A stretch of DNA of 64,000 bases, taken from Gautieria morchelliformis (Eukaryota; Basidiomycota; Agaricomycetes; Gomphales; Gomphaceae). Under the pieces are notes generated by a model. The model searched no databases. It was given only the letters and a program-made list of their open reading frames with translations, and was not told where the DNA came from. The stretch covers positions 372,001 through 436,000 of the forward strand of contig WHVA01000028.1 of assembly GCA_015179125.1 (NCBI GenBank). Reading direction: 5' to 3'. A program made the position numbers and the translations under genes. The stretch's first letter is position 1; the number at the start of each line of letters is the position of its first letter. This document shows, one piece after another, positions 19,700-31,696 of the stretch.

Positions 19700-22010
19700 G
19701 GGTTGTGCACCTGGAGTATTCAGGGACGTTGAACATGGAATTCCATGGCATCGAAACCACGATCGTTCGCGAGAATGATGTGTGCGGCACCCAAACCCAG
19801 CAGAAAATCAGTAATCAATTTCACAACTGGAAGTATGAGATTACAGGTCTTGTTCCAAATAGGATTCCAAATGGTAAAGGCAGTAAGAACATGCCTTGCA
19901 GGCTCTTATCGTCAGTTCTCGCTGATAGATGCCTGAGATGCCTCGGGCTGTGTATTAGTGTCTGTCTTTTTCAGACCAGCCTTGGTGCTCGGCCTCTTCT
20001 TACCTGTCACAACACTGTTCTGCTGCTTCACTTTACCCTTTTTGCTCTTGCTTGTGGAAGCTGCCCCAGAACCATTCTCTTTGTCTGCTTCTTCCCCAAT
20101 TCTTCGCCTCTTGTTAGAATCTCCGTTCGCATTGGACTCCAAGCTAGAGTCAGCATCTGATTCAGCAGTTCCATAGGCCTGGCATTTGCGATGTTTAGGT
20201 GTGGCTTCGGCCTCAGCTTTCTCAAATGTGGTGTGGCGGGCATCCCAGTTGTCCTTCGATAATGTGACCCATCTGCATCGTTGCTCAGGGTCCTCGAGTG
20301 TGAGTGCCATCTGGAGGTGATGAAGGTTGCGGAAGGAGCCGATGTCAGAGACACTGCCGAAGCGGACACCATCCGGCCAGTTGATGAGCTCCACTCCTTT
20401 ATCCACTACCATAATTTTCTCATACCGCTCAGAGTGCATGAGAGCCTTTGGGCCTCCAGTGATTGCGACCAAGCCCTTGCGAATCAGGCTGCGAATGTGG
20501 CTTTTACATTTGGCCAGGCGTCCGTTATGATTAAGGACTAGACCTTCAGGATAAGTATGTAAGTCACCGGTTTCCCAGGCTGCATAATGTTAAGGGTTTC
20601 TACCTTCAACCTCACCCAAAACATAGGCCTCAAACTCTTTGATGATATCTGCAGTGTGTCTTTTCATCCCATTCAGTAAATAACGACTGCATTTATCAGA
20701 CCCAGCACAGAAGCCTTCCATCGTATATTCCGGTTTTCCCTTCACAGCAAAAATAAATGTTTCCATATTTGTGTGAGCATTTAATGCCATAAGCTACAAT
20801 AAGAGCGTATCAGTCATTATCCCGATCAGGTGAATTACATACCTTACCTCATCGGAAAGTCGTTCCAAAGTCAGCCAGGCATCCTGAACAACCACACGAG
20901 TACTTTCCTGAGGGCTGAATGCTTTTTCTCGCGCCAAATCCTGGCCTGTGTCCGCAGAAACACCTGCATACCATGGGAGAGCTTGGAGGCAAACTCGCAC
21001 CCGCCCAGCTGATGGAGTTTGGCCTGGATTTCTTCAAAACGTGTCCTTTCATCATCTGTGATGTCTGCGTCAAGTGTGAACACAAGGTTTAAGTACAACA
21101 CGTGTAAGTCACGTGAGTACATTACTTACCTCCTTTACATCCGGCCAGGAACACTTCAACCTGTTTAGCAGCATTGTATACACTCACAGCACACTTCTGG
21201 CGGACGACACGCCCTCCTTGAAAAAACTGGTGTTGAAACCAGGACACAGAATGATGATATTTCTTGCTGAGTCATTTCGCTTCGTAGTCAACAATGGAGA
21301 AAACAGCATCTACATCCTGGTTAATGGAGACACGCTTGGACAATGCCACAGCACCAGCTAGCTGACGTTGGTGATACGTTAGAGCAGGGCCCCTACACCT
21401 TTTGCCTTCACTAGGCATGATGAAGGTGAAAGGACACGTTATCCCAAACTCCGCCCGTTAGGTAAACGCATGTATGATCTGTTCTATTCATAGTTCGAAT
21501 GTATTTATTCCAAGAAAATCCTATCTAACTAGTGTCTAGAGATCGTGAGCGATAGCCTCAAGAGCATTACTAGCCAGCACTTCAGCCAGAGGCCTCTTAA
21601 TGCTGGCTTTCTCTTCAATGGAAGAGACCAAGTGCGCTGGTGGAACTGCGAATGCTGTGTCCATCAGCCACTGGGCCCATTTCATAGTGTCCCTGCCGCC
21701 CAGGAAGTGAATGCTATCTACCATATTGAAAAGCATGGCAGGCACTGTGAGACACTTGTGCCGAGCTGGCTGTTGGTCAACGGCTGTATCAAGCTTGAGC
21801 TTGAGCCAGGCGTCAAATAAGGAATCTGGGATCATCAAAGGGTTCTCAATCGCATTTGGAGTGGTTGTGGAAATGATGGTTGCGCTCCCGGATCCAGGAG
21901 CATGGGGTTTGTATCCCTTGTCCAGCTTGTTCACTGGAGATGCCGCTAACTCCGTGGATTCTGTACAGCGTCAGTGCACGGTATTGACACTAGACATTAG
22001 ATAACTTACC
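19700..22010 (-). pseudogene. Multi-exon gene relic of an agaricomycete family of unknown function
   Basis: Several minus-strand blocks form one locus: 21934-21536 (PGSGSATIISTTTPNAIENP, WAQWLMDTAFAVPPAHLV), 21360-21125 (ALSKRVSINQDVDAVFSIVD, then a TGA, then HHSVSWFQHQFFQGGRVVRQ, ending at a GTAAGT donor), 21085-20850, 20790-20590 (KPEYTMEGFCAGSDKC) and 20472-19912 (GVELINWPDGVRFGSVSDIG then a KR-rich Ser/Asp tail with NKRRRIGEEADKENG). The WP-GV-F-S-IG block resembles large families of uncharacterised proteins of mushroom-forming fungi. The in-frame TGA near 21280 suggests decay. It lies between truncated gypsy C and the 3' LTR of gypsy D. Confidence 0.4.
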
Positions 22011-22174
22011 GACTCAGGTGTGATACCTGACCTCGACGGCCCTTTTTTTCCAGTCGGAAGTCCAAGGCAAAGCAACATCGCATACAAATGTCTCTGCCAA
22101 CGCAATTATTGCGTGGCGGTAAGGGGAGACGTTGTGCCCAGGGATTATTACCGTGTTATGCCTGAGTCGCATGC

Positions 22175-22670
22175 TGTAAGGGCAACCCTGGCTGGTTGTG
22201 GAGATCACACTACCACACAACTGACAAGGGGAAATCCAAAGTATGTATAAATGAACAACAGAGTATACAAGAGAGGGGATTCTCACCTGACAAGGGGAAA
22301 TCCAAAGAGAAAAGTCTAAGGACCCCCAATGTCAGCGAGCCCGTATTATACTACGCTGCGCAGCCAGGGACAACACTTGGCACCCGCCATGAACCCTGCA
22401 TCCCCCTGACCTCCCTGACCCTTGATCGACCGGTGATGCCACCTATTATGCGAGTCGCTTGATTTCCGACACTGTTCCGAGAGTGGAAGTCGGAAATTGG
22501 AGTGGAACTGGCAAGGTGAACAGAACTGGTGGAAGTTCTCCCAGAAGCGGAATCATTTCCGAAAGCGGAGGCGGAGATGGAATCGGAACTGGAAGCGGAG
22601 TCGGAAATGGAGTCGGAACTGGGTGTGGTGTCGGAACTGGAAATGGAAAACAGGGTGTCCCCTGACATCA
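22175..22670 (-). repeat. 3' LTR of gypsy D
   Basis: The minus strand starts TGATGTCAGGGGACACC directly after a polypurine tract (AGAGGGGGGG, 22671-22681) and ends GGGTTGCCCTTACA at 22175, 496 bp. Its U3 is a GGAA/TTCC-rich degenerate tandem (GGAACTGG, GGAAATGG, GGAAGTC). A 20-bp word (TGACAAGGGGAAATCCAAAG) occurs twice, at about 22220 and 22288. It closely matches the 5' LTR at 27942 and the LTR of gypsy E at 54953. Confidence 0.88.
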
Positions 22671-25600
22671 CCCCCCCTCTAGCATGCTGCGTCCTCGAAG
22701 CACGGGACATGAGGGATTGAAATGCCAGCAAGCGGATTCGGCGAGGGGCACCGGGGTGTGTCCTATAGAACTCACGGAGTTTGTCTGGAGCGGAAACATC
22801 TTGCTCCGGGACCCACGAATTCTCCTCATACCCATACCCTTCCCATTTCACAAGGAATTGGAGTCGTCCTCGCACAAACCGGCTGTCCAGGATCCGTTCC
22901 ACCACATAGTGCTCTTCCCCATCTACAATTTCCGGCGGAGGTGGCAGACGAGCCTTCCGACCTGGAATTGGGTCCTCAAGCATAGGGAGTAACTTCACCA
23001 CCTTGAAGACGGGGTGGAGGCGGGACATGGACATTGGAAGTTGGAGGCGGCATGCATTCCGTCCAACCCTCCGCATCACTGTGAAGGGCCCAAGGTAGCG
23101 GTGGGCAAGCTTCTGCGAAGGGTGCGTGGTGCGGATGTCACTTGCATCCAGATACACCTTGTCTCCAACTTGGTACTCCAGGGCAGGAACCCGGCGTTGG
23201 TTGTAGTACCTTGCCATGTCATCCTTGGCCTTTGCAAGGGCCGACTTGGCTTCCGAAAGGGTGGAGTCCATGCGGTCTCAGAACTCATTGACCGTCTTGA
23301 GTTGGGACTCAGCCTGGCATGGTTCGAAGCCCATCCACGGGTGTCGTCCGGAGTCAAGCATGAAGGGAGTCTGTTGCGTGGCAGAATGTACATGGTTGTT
23401 GTATTGGAATTCCGCCAGTGGAAGCAACTCATCCCAGTCATCCTGTCTCTCATTGACAAAGAGGCGGAGATATTGCTCCAACTCCTGATTCACCCGTTCC
23501 GTCTGTCTGTCACCCTGCGGATGGTATGCTGTGGTGGTAGCCAGCTTTATGCCAAGCAGGCGGTAGAGCTCCCGAGTCAGTTCCGCGACAAACTGCGGAC
23601 CTCGGTCGGAAACAACTTGCTTCGGGAGCCCATGCAACTTCCAGACATGTGCAAGGAACAGGCGGGCCGCTCCGAGGGCTGTGATCGTCGTGTGCGTTGG
23701 AATGAAGTGGGACACCTTGCTTACCGAATCCACGACGTTCATGATTGCGTCGTAGCCATGAGACTCCGGGAGTTCAATGATGAAGTTGACACTGATGGTG
23801 TCCCAGCAGGATTCGGGAATCGGGAGCGGAACAAGTTCTCCGACAGGCGGATGTCGTTGCGCTTTGGTTCAGAGACAAAGGTCACATGTCTTCACGTACT
23901 GTCCAATGTAGAGGGACATCTGAGGCCACCAGTAATTCCGAGCCACTAACTCCAGCGTCTTCCACCTGCCAGCATGCCCAGCGACTCGTGTGTCATGGTG
24001 CTGGGACACGATGTGGCGGCGGAGGTCCGCCCCACCTGGAACATAGACCTTGCCTCTGAAGTGGAGCAGTCCATCACGTTCCGACCATTCCGCTGTCCGT
24101 ACAGACCGTGAGTGCCCTTTCTGAAGTTCCTCCACTGCCTTCACCACCGACTCCTCCTTCTCTCCATTCCGGTACTGCCTCCAGATGTCCCGGAGCATTT
24201 CTGCTTCCGCCCCAACTGCAGTCACTCCCTCTAGGGCGTGGATTGCAAAGAGACTAGGGCGGAGCAGTGTCATATCCGCATTGTCTCCACTTCCGCTTCC
24301 ATGATCTGCACGGTGGGATAGTGCATCGGGCTTGCCCATGGTGTGGCCGGGGCGGTGGTGGAGCATGAAGTCGAACCAGGACAGGTGTAGGGACCACCGT
24401 GCTTGTCGTCGGTTCAACTTCTTAGATGTGCGGAAATACTCGAGGTTCTTGTGGTCTGTCCAGATCTCAAACAGGCATAGAGCACCCTCGAGGAAGTGTC
24501 GCCACTCCTCCAGCGCTCGGATGATTGCCAGCATCTCCTTGTTGTGGATCTCATAGTTCCGCTCGACCGGACTAAGGCTTTTAGAGAAGAAGGCAATCGG
24601 ATGCCATCCCCCATCATCTTCCGATGACTGTTGTGACAAGACCACTCCGGTAGCTGTGTCAGAAGAATCCGCCTCGACTCGATAAGGGCGAGAGTCATCA
24701 GGACAGATCAGGACTGGGGCGGAAGTGCTCAGCTCTTTGAGTTTGTCAAAGGAGGCCTGTTCCGGCTCTCCCCACTGCCATCCAACCTCCTTCTTGGTGA
24801 GGTTGAAGAGGGCATGAGCGTGGCAGGAGAAGTCCTTGATGAACCGCCGGTAGAAATTGACAAACCCAATGAAGGACTGGACCTCTTTCTTGTTCCGCGG
24901 CACAGGCCAATCCGATACACTGGAAACTTTGACTGGGTCCATTTCCACCTTTCCTTCCGACACAATCACCCCAAGATACTCTATCCGCGTCCGCTCAAAT
25001 TCGCACTTTTCCGGCTTGAGACACAGGTTGTATTCCCGGAGCCGTTCCAGCACTCTCCGCATGACTTCCCGATGTTCCGACATTGTTTTTGTGAAGATGA
25101 GGATGTCATCGAGGTAGACGCAGACAACCCCTTCCGCTATCATGTCACGGAAGATGTCATTCATCATCGTCTGGAATGTTGTGGGACTGTTGGTGAGGCC
25201 AAAGAACATGACCTGTGGCTCAAAGAGTCCTTGGTTGGTGCAGAATGCAGCCTTCCACTCGTCTCCCTCCCGGATCCGAACATTATTGAAGCCCCAGTGG
25301 ACATCCAGCTTAGTGAAGTACCTTGCCCCGCGGAGTTGTGTGATTAGTTTGGAAATGAGTGGAATGGGGTACCGGTTCTTGATCGTGATCGCATTCAAGG
25401 CCCGGTAATCCTGCACAAGTCTGAGCGAGCCGTCCTTCTTCTTGATGAAGAACACTGGAGATGCCATGGGTGACTTGGAGGGGCGGATCCTCCCTGTACG
25501 GAGGTTTTCCGCAAGGAATGCATCGAGCTCTACCTGCTCCTTGGGTGACAGCGGGTAGACCTTGCAGTTGGTGGGCTTTGACCCAGGCTCCAACTCGATG

Positions 25601-25998
25601 GCATGGTCCCACAGCTTCCGTGGAGGCAGGGCATCAAACGACTCCTTGGCAAAGACGTCCTCGAACTCCCGCAGGTACTCCGGAATTTCTGCCTCCACTC
25701 TGTCATGCTTCTTGGAGGCTTCAGCAAGGTGTTGCGAAATATTTCCGGAGGCGCGGATGTGTTCCGCTTCCGGTGGAAGGTTTACGTACAGCAAGTGCTC
25801 CCCTTCCACCAGTGTGTCTTCTGGGCCAAGTTGGATGACGTCGGAGTCGGAATCGGAATCGGAAGTGGGACCCGGTTCAAATTCCGCTTCCGAGTCTTCT
25901 TCTGCAAGCAGTGGATGGGGGCCAGAACGACATGTCTGTATGAGCCGTTTGGTCTTCCGCTGCTCCTGGCGCTCCTTCCGCACTTCCGACCAGCACAT
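22351..25998 (-). pseudogene. Ty3/gypsy D pol: RT, RNase H, integrase, chromodomain
   Basis: The first frame (25998-23869, 709 codons) holds an acidic linker with an SDSDSDSD run, RT (SKSPMASPVFFIKKKDG; catalytic VYLDDILIF), RNase H ([31 protein letters not shown]) and the integrase zinc finger to CDLCL. It is stopped by TGA at 23869 where gypsy E has CGA. The core continues 23742-23278 (SDRGPQF, DRQTERVNQELEQYL) to a TGA where gypsy E has TGG. 23271-22351 carries the integrase C-terminus (YQVGDKVYLDASDI) and a chromodomain (HYVVERILDSRFVRGRLQFL, WEGYG). This last frame does not stop before the polypurine tract but runs on into the LTR, adding a Ser-rich tail. Confidence 0.88.
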
Positions 25999-26016
25999 GT
26001 GACACTTGGCTGTGCA

Positions 26017-26582
26017 TCAACTCATCAGTACCTTCCGAGTCTGCCAATTGATCTCCGGGTTGTGCTCCTGAAGCCAGGTAAATCCGAGGATGACATCTTG
26101 CTTCCCCAGGCTGGTGACTGCAAAGGAAGTACGTTCGGAATGTCCATCGTAGCGGAGAATCGTGTCTACTATCTCTGTGATGGACCCTGACTCATTGGGG
26201 CTTCCATCCACATTGAACACCGGGATTGCACGTTGCAACTTCCGCGTGGTCAGTCGGTTCCGTTCCACATAGTCCGGTCTATAAACTGACCAGTGGCCCC
26301 GCAATCGACAAGGGCGGGTCCGGATTTGACTTCCGCCGTATCTGTCGTCTGGATCTCCACCTTAATGACTAGTGACTTGGGGCCAGGGGTGGCAGCAACA
26401 ACATAGCGCTTTGGGAGGCGTCTCTCCCAAGGGCGGATGCGGGATGGATGGGGTGTCGGATTTGGGTTTTGTGTGACTTTATCCGGTGGAACTGTACGAA
26501 GTGAGGGGTGTGGGGGCTTTTCATTATCTACTTCAAGACAGGCAAACCGGTTATGTACAGGCAGCAGGGGCACACATCTCAC
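26017..26582 (-). pseudogene. Gypsy D aspartic protease region
   Basis: The retropepsin-like motif LVDCGATGQFID is present near 26305-26335, with the downstream strand ILGFTWLQEHNPEINW near 26070-26120. The two pieces are in different frames (26582-26250 and 26304-26017), so a frameshift separates the active site from the C-terminal half. It lies between Gag and RT, where Ty3/gypsy elements keep the protease. Confidence 0.75.
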
Positions 26583-27952
26583 CCGCTGCGTGTCACAAAG
26601 TCTGACGCGTCTTCCACTTCTGATGCACCATGTTCCGCATTTTCGGAAATTCCTTCCGCAGTGGGCACTCCGCTTATGTCTGCGAGTGCGAGGAACTCTG
26701 GAAGGAGCTCAAGCTTCTCCTCTGTGGTCATAAGCCGGATGTCAAAGGCTTGGGGGCACTCGCGGGCATAGTGGCCTGGTTGTTGGCATCGGAAGCAGGT
26801 GATGGTTCCGTGGCCTTTTCCGCGCATGCGGTCAACATCCATTGGGGCAGGGCCACTCTTCGAGGGAGGGGGGCTAGGGTTCCTAATAGGAGCAGGTGGA
26901 ACAACCATCGGAAATATTTTCTGTGTGGGAATGAATGCACTTCTGGGTTTTGGCACGAGTGGAGTAGGACGAGCGGAACTGCGTGTCATGTTCCGGTTTG
27001 TCTCCACGAAGGCCTCGTTTGCTTCCCTGTTTCGGGACACCCTCCGCGCAGCTTGGTACCACCCTTCTGGGTCATCGAAATCCGGAGCTCCATCCCCAAG
27101 CAGCGCAACTTGGTTCTGGAGTGTCGGATCAAGCTCTCGTCGGAATTTGATGACGATCGTCTTGTCATCGTCATACTCTGCAAGGTCGATGAGCTCCTGG
27201 AAGCGGTCAACGTAGTCATTGACCGGATCCTTGGCCTGGTACCAGGTGGTCCCCTCGAGCTTCATAAGGGTTGTGAGCTGCTCATTTTTCGGGCAGAACT
27301 GGTCGGCAAATGTTTTCTCAAAGGCGTCCCAGTCCCGGAAGTAGTTCCCCTTGCCCTTTGCTTCATGTCGGATCACCTTGTTTGCAAAACGGGCTGTGCG
27401 ATCTGACTTGAAAAAGGACAATGCCCCGTGAATCCGAGCCTGGTCTTTCAGAAAGAGATCTCCGACAATTACGAAGTAGATGCTGCATGTGTTGAAGAAT
27501 GTGCGTCCCTTCTCCCGATCTCCGTCAAAGTCCGCCGGAGTTGCGGGTTTGACCTTTGCCAACTTCGCGGACATCCTCTCTTCCGCCTGTTCCGCTTTTC
27601 TGAAATCCGGCTCATCCAGCATTGCATTTCCACCACCTTGTGGAATATCTAACTTAGCCAAAATCGTTTGTAAGGCTGTTTCAATCCCATCGGTCTACAT
27701 CTGGTTCCGCGTCAATTCCTCCTCCATATTCCGAAGGCGATCATCCGGATCCATGTCAGAAAGGGAAATATGGGACGGGATTTCCGGGGTTGGGAGCTCG
27801 ACGTAAGAAGAGGGGCTGTCGTACGCTGTGTGTGCGGAAGAGGTTGTGACCTCCGAGTCGCTGTCTCTGATTCTGAACGCACCTATGGCGAATGCAATGC
27901 GCAGTACGACCGCCGGTGCTCTAGGGGAGAGACTTTTCTGCTGTAAGGGCAA
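26579..27952 (-). pseudogene. Gypsy D Gag
   Basis: The long frame 27661-26579 (360 codons) includes KGNYFRDWDAFEKTFADQF, the capsid-like Retrotrans_gag region (WYQAKDPVNDYVDRFQELID) and a CCHC zinc knuckle CFRCQQPGHYARECP near 26790. The preceding part 27952-27695 (DPDDRLRNMEEELTRNQM) is in phase but separated by a TAG (27692-27694), so Gag probably began at about 27952, a few bases inside the LTR end. With that stop the copy is defective. Confidence 0.8.
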
Positions 27953-28421
27953 CCCTGGCTGGTTGTGGAGATCACACTACCACACAACTGACAAGGGGAA
28001 ATCCAAAGTATGTATAAACGAACAACAGAGTATACAAGAGAGGGGATTCTCACCTGACAAGGGGAAATCCAAAGAGAAAAGTCTAAGGACCCCCAATGTC
28101 AGCGAGCCCGTATTATACTACGCTGCGCAGCCAGGGACAACACTTGGCACCCGCCGTCAACCCTGCATCCCCCTGACCTCCCTGACCCTTGATCGACCCT
28201 TGATGCCACCTATTACGCGAGTCGCTTGATTTCCGACACTGTTCCGAGAGTGGAAGTCGGAAATTGGAGTGGAACTGGCAAGGCAAACAGAACTGGTGGA
28301 AGTTCTCCCAGAAGCGGAATCATTTCCGAAAGCGGAGGCGGAGATGGAATCGGAACTGGAAGCGGAGTCGGAAATGGAGTTGGAACTGGGTGTGGTGTCG
28401 GAACTGGAAAACCGGGTGTCC
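27942..28421 (-). repeat. 5' LTR of gypsy D (outer end lost)
   Basis: The inner end TGTAAGGGCAACCCTGG at 27942 and most of the sequence match the 3' LTR at 22175, with about ten visible differences and one 6-bp gap in ~480 bp. The outer terminal bases (TGATGTCA on the minus strand) are absent: at about 28421 the sequence changes to a + strand gag-like relic. No target duplication can be shown. Confidence 0.8.
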
Positions 28422-28706
28422 CCGGACAGAACTGGATGAAGACCAACCCAATTGAAGCAGCCTTACAAGCTATGTTGGCAAAATTTTGCTGGTTGATATG
28501 GGTTATGACCAATCCATGCATAGATATATTGGACATGGAGGTGCACAGCAAAATGTGGAATATCCTTAGAATTTCCAGTAGATTTTCCAATGCAGAAAAT
28601 GTTGTTATGTCTCCAGTGACATGCTAGCCAGAAGTGGAGAAAGAGTGTCATGAGCAGCAGAAGGTGGAACAGCTCATACAGACCTGTTGTTCTGGCCCTC
28701 ATCTGC
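28422..28706 (+). pseudogene. Gypsy gag/pol relic in + orientation
   Basis: 28424-28490 encodes NPIEAALQAMLAKF, matching the Gag start of gypsy D (IETALQTILAKL). 28617-28704 encodes PEVEKECHEQQKVEQLIQTC and CSGPHLL, matching the beginning of the pol linker in D and E (QTCRSGPHPLL). The material between is unassigned. It is an internally deleted, diverged copy, broken at 28707 by an LTR. Confidence 0.55.
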
Positions 28707-29424
28707 TGTTACGCATTGGGAATCCCAGAAGTCGAAACTAGAAAGGACAGTGGCTTCAACTTATGTGTTGCACCCCGGATGAACTATCGTCCTAAGTTTT
28801 TTGGATTGGAAGTCAGAAGTCAGAAAGTAAGTATTGAAGCGACTCAAAGGTCAGAAACTAAGTCAGAAGGCGGAATGGGGAGAGACAGAGGTTCTGCAAT
28901 ACTCACTGTGCTAAGAACAGGAGATAGAGCAAAGGGAATCATGTATCAAAGGTGATTATCTGATTGCAAAACTCGAGAGCATGCATGAGGGGGTTTTATA
29001 CAAAGAGCTGAATCAACATGTAATGTTGTACTACTAAGCATGTTCTGAAGGAAGTGGAAGTCAGATATGATATACGGGGTAAGTAACTAATCAGGAACAA
29101 AGAACTACAAGGCGGGTGCAGGGTAGAGTCAAGAACAATGGGTGAAAGAACAAGGGCATGGAAAGCATATTTGACATGATGGAACAATGGGACTTCAGAG
29201 GGGTAGGACGTATGGTCTTGCTATGCTGCAAGTCAAGTCCAGTGGGTCTGAGCAATAGAATTGAATGGGGAAAGGATATAACAAGGGGCGGGGTTGTCAG
29301 AATTATTGGAATATCAGAAAGGAGGCAGAACAGAGTGTCAGAAGTTGGAATAGCATGGTCATAACATCTGCTGCTTTTGGAAGAAGAGTAGGAAGCAGAA
29401 TACAAACCACTTCTCACTCCCAAT
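28707..29424 (-). repeat. LTR family S, copy 3 (right end not found)
   Basis: Starts TGTTACGCATTGGGAATCCC, the reverse complement of the 3' end of the LTRs at 32378-33089 and 45686-46378, and keeps their internal words in reverse order (CATCCTAAGT-type block, AGAACAGGAGATAG, TTTTATACAAAGAGCTG as the TATA region). The expected outer end ...GTAACA is missing at the junction with the family A copy at 29425. Confidence 0.6.
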
Positions 29425-29996
29425 TGTCAAGATTGGATTTTTGGGTGTTTAGTATTGTGTGTCAGCAAATCACGGATAGGTGAGCACAGCAAATGCCCGA
29501 ACCCTTGTGCAGCAAAGGATGAGGTTCAGCGAAGAGGGTTGAACCCATAAGGGTGTGTGAAGTGTAGGGTAATCTGAGTAAAGGTCCCTGGTCAACAGTC
29601 AAAGCCAATGACTCGCGTAGTTCAATGATGTAGTGTGCAAGGCTCAGTGGAAAGGTCATTCAAGTTTGAATGATCCCTTTGCTGGCAAAGGCTCTCCTGC
29701 GGAGGTGGTCTCCAACAGCAGGGGGTGACACCAAAGGGTGGAGTAGTGAAGATGAGAGGTGAGGACTCACAAGTGAAGTCCTGGTCCTTCCTAAGGTGGT
29801 AACCTAGAAAGGGAGGCTCAGGATGATGATCATGACATGGCAAGGTAGTCCACAATGAAGTACTTGTGCAGAAGGAATGTGAGGTAGTAGTGAATAGGAG
29901 AGGGGCCGTGATGGATTGGAATGATTCAGGAGGTGCAGGGATGGGATATGTAATAGACAAGACATATAACAGTTTGATACAAACATGAAACGATGG
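29425..29996 (+). repeat. Family A repeat, copy 4
   Basis: Starts TGTCAAGATTGG and follows the order of 2337-2940 (TGTAGTGTGCAAGG, GATGATGATCATGACATGG, AATAGGAGAGGGGCCGTG, ACATGAAACGATGG) with considerable divergence. It ends or becomes unrecognisable at about 29996. Confidence 0.55.
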
Positions 29997-31056
29997 TGTC
30001 AGAGGAACCCCTTCCTGAGGATATTTCTGGTCTTGGCTTCAGTTCTGACCTGAGGTCCAGATATGACCTGAGCACATCCTGAGGGCCAGGCCAAGTTCCT
30101 GAACCTTCATCTTTGGGCATTATCCCAGAATTTCATCAAGGTCATGGGTTGAGCCATGCATGTTAGTGACACAGAATAAGAGTTTCGAATGGAATGTAGA
30201 TGCGGCCATTGACTTGAGGCCAAGTTCAATATATGATGCAAGAGAGGGAAATAACTTGAAGGTAGACTTAGTAGCTTGAAGTCAAAGAAAGGTCAAAAGG
30301 TTCATGTTTTGTTTCATCTCGTACAGGTGTAGCTATTTATACTTCTCGGATAGTGGTCTTCACATAGGGGAATGGACGACGGGAATGTTAGAAGTACTCG
30401 TATGGTAGGTGTGTGCGTACTGCCTGCACTGTATACCTGTACTTCAATTCGCCTGCTCAGTTTGGCCTAGACATAAGGCAGAAGGCTTCATACTCATTTG
30501 ATGGCTTGAAGGTTAGGGTGAAGACGTAGGTGGGATGGAATAGGAAAGATAGACGTGACTCGAGTGTGGTGGGGAGAAGGTGTCAATTGTAAGATAGGGT
30601 TGGCAAGATGGTATTGAATCCGTTCTTCCTGGTTCTCAGCTCCTCGAATGCACACATGACCTGATGTGTGCCTCGACTTGACTCATCATGCGGGTCTAAG
30701 GGCTCGGAACTAGTGTGACATGCTCAACTCAGCTTGGTGGAGTTTCGATTCGTGCCCTGTGTAATGCTTGATAGCTTGGATGTACGTGTATGTGCGCTTC
30801 ACAATGCTCGGGAGGGACTTGAATGTAGATAGTTAATGAGATGTCGTTAAAATAATTGTGAATAGAATTGTTATAGGGGACATTATGAGTCGTTAGTTGC
30901 ATTTGTGAAATCATGAAGTAGATCGAGTGGAATGTAGTCCGTAGCTGCTAAATCTCTCCTTGCGACAGTTAGGCAAGTGCCGTGGAGGCATGGACTTGTC
31001 TCAGGATTGGAGTGGGTATCCCTGACTTCAATCAGGGTTGTGAGGTATATAGGTAG
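29997..31056. other. Unassigned noncoding DNA
   Basis: About 1.06 kb with no recognisable gene. Short words such as CTTGAGGCCAAG and TAGCTTGAAG(T/G) recur, and ATTTATACTTCTC at about 30335 could be a TATA element, so it may be another LTR-like repeat, but no defined ends were found. The last five bases (GGTAG) are the target duplication of the next element. Confidence 0.4.
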
Positions 31057-31544
31057 TGTTAGCAACTTGGCGTTATGGCAGGGAAGGTTCGGTAGAGCTC
31101 TTAGAAAGCTAGAATCAAATTCACTTTCTCAGTGAATTTATTGTCACTGTTATATTAATACAATACCTAGAATCAAATTCACTACATGATTTTCAGTCAA
31201 CATGCTATGAAAATACAAAGAATACTACTCGCCTCTCTCAGTGAATTTATTGTCACTGAGAGAGGAGTACTATCCTGTCTCAGAAGGCATATACGTGCAC
31301 CCGGCCCTTTAGTGCTCAAGAGCTCGCGCGTCGAAGTCATTTCAAACTCCGCTGGGTGCAGCCACTTGTGAAAATAGAGATAACAAAATGAAATGGAGAG
31401 GTAGGGAGTGACTGGAAAATTTCGAAAATAATCAGAGAAGTGAGTGCATGGTACAAGAACAATGTGAGAAGAGATTGAAACACCATACAATAACTCGAAT
31501 ACATTATGCTTGATTTTGGTGCAGGAGCATAAATGCACCCAACA
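31057..31544 (-). mobile_element. Solo copia LTR with 5-bp target duplication
   Basis: 488 bp, TGTTAGCAAC...ACCCAACA on the + strand, flanked by GGTAG at 31052-31056 and 31545-31549. It is nearly colinear with the solo LTR at 60477-60964 and shares its 3' third (GATTTTGGTGCAGGAGCATA), a central hairpin and other blocks with the LTRs of copia-2. A 13-bp stem hairpin (CCTCTCTCAGTGA paired with its complement) is present. It formed by LTR-LTR recombination of a full element. Confidence 0.85.
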
Positions 31545-31696
31545 GGTAGTGCACTGGCAGTGGAGGTCCTTAGCTTTTCCTCTTTGTATCCTCCTCTGCC
31601 AGGTGAGTTGTATGTCATGTGGATAGCTCTTATTCAACTTTGATCCTCCTTTGCCAGGCTGCATGAGTTCCACTGTCTAGGAGAGTTGCCCTTACA
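31545..31696 (+). repeat. R/U5 fragment of a gypsy D/E-related LTR
   Basis: The order GGTCCTTAG, TTTTCCTCTTTG, CAGGTGAGT and final GTTGCCCTTACA corresponds to the last ~150 bp of the gypsy D/E LTR read in its own orientation. The solo copia LTR inserted at its left edge. Confidence 0.5.

Noticed and set aside
22196..22330. Possible intron in the gypsy D LTR (CAGGTGAG to TTGTCAG)
   Set aside because: The donor and acceptor words come from a duplicated 20-bp repeat; without RNA evidence there is no reason to call splicing.
23014..23949. 311-codon + strand ORF
   Set aside because: It is antisense to the integrase of gypsy D; the minus strand carries the conserved motifs.
26630..27406. 258-codon + strand ORF
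   Set aside because: Antisense shadow of gypsy D Gag, which has the zinc knuckle on the other strand.
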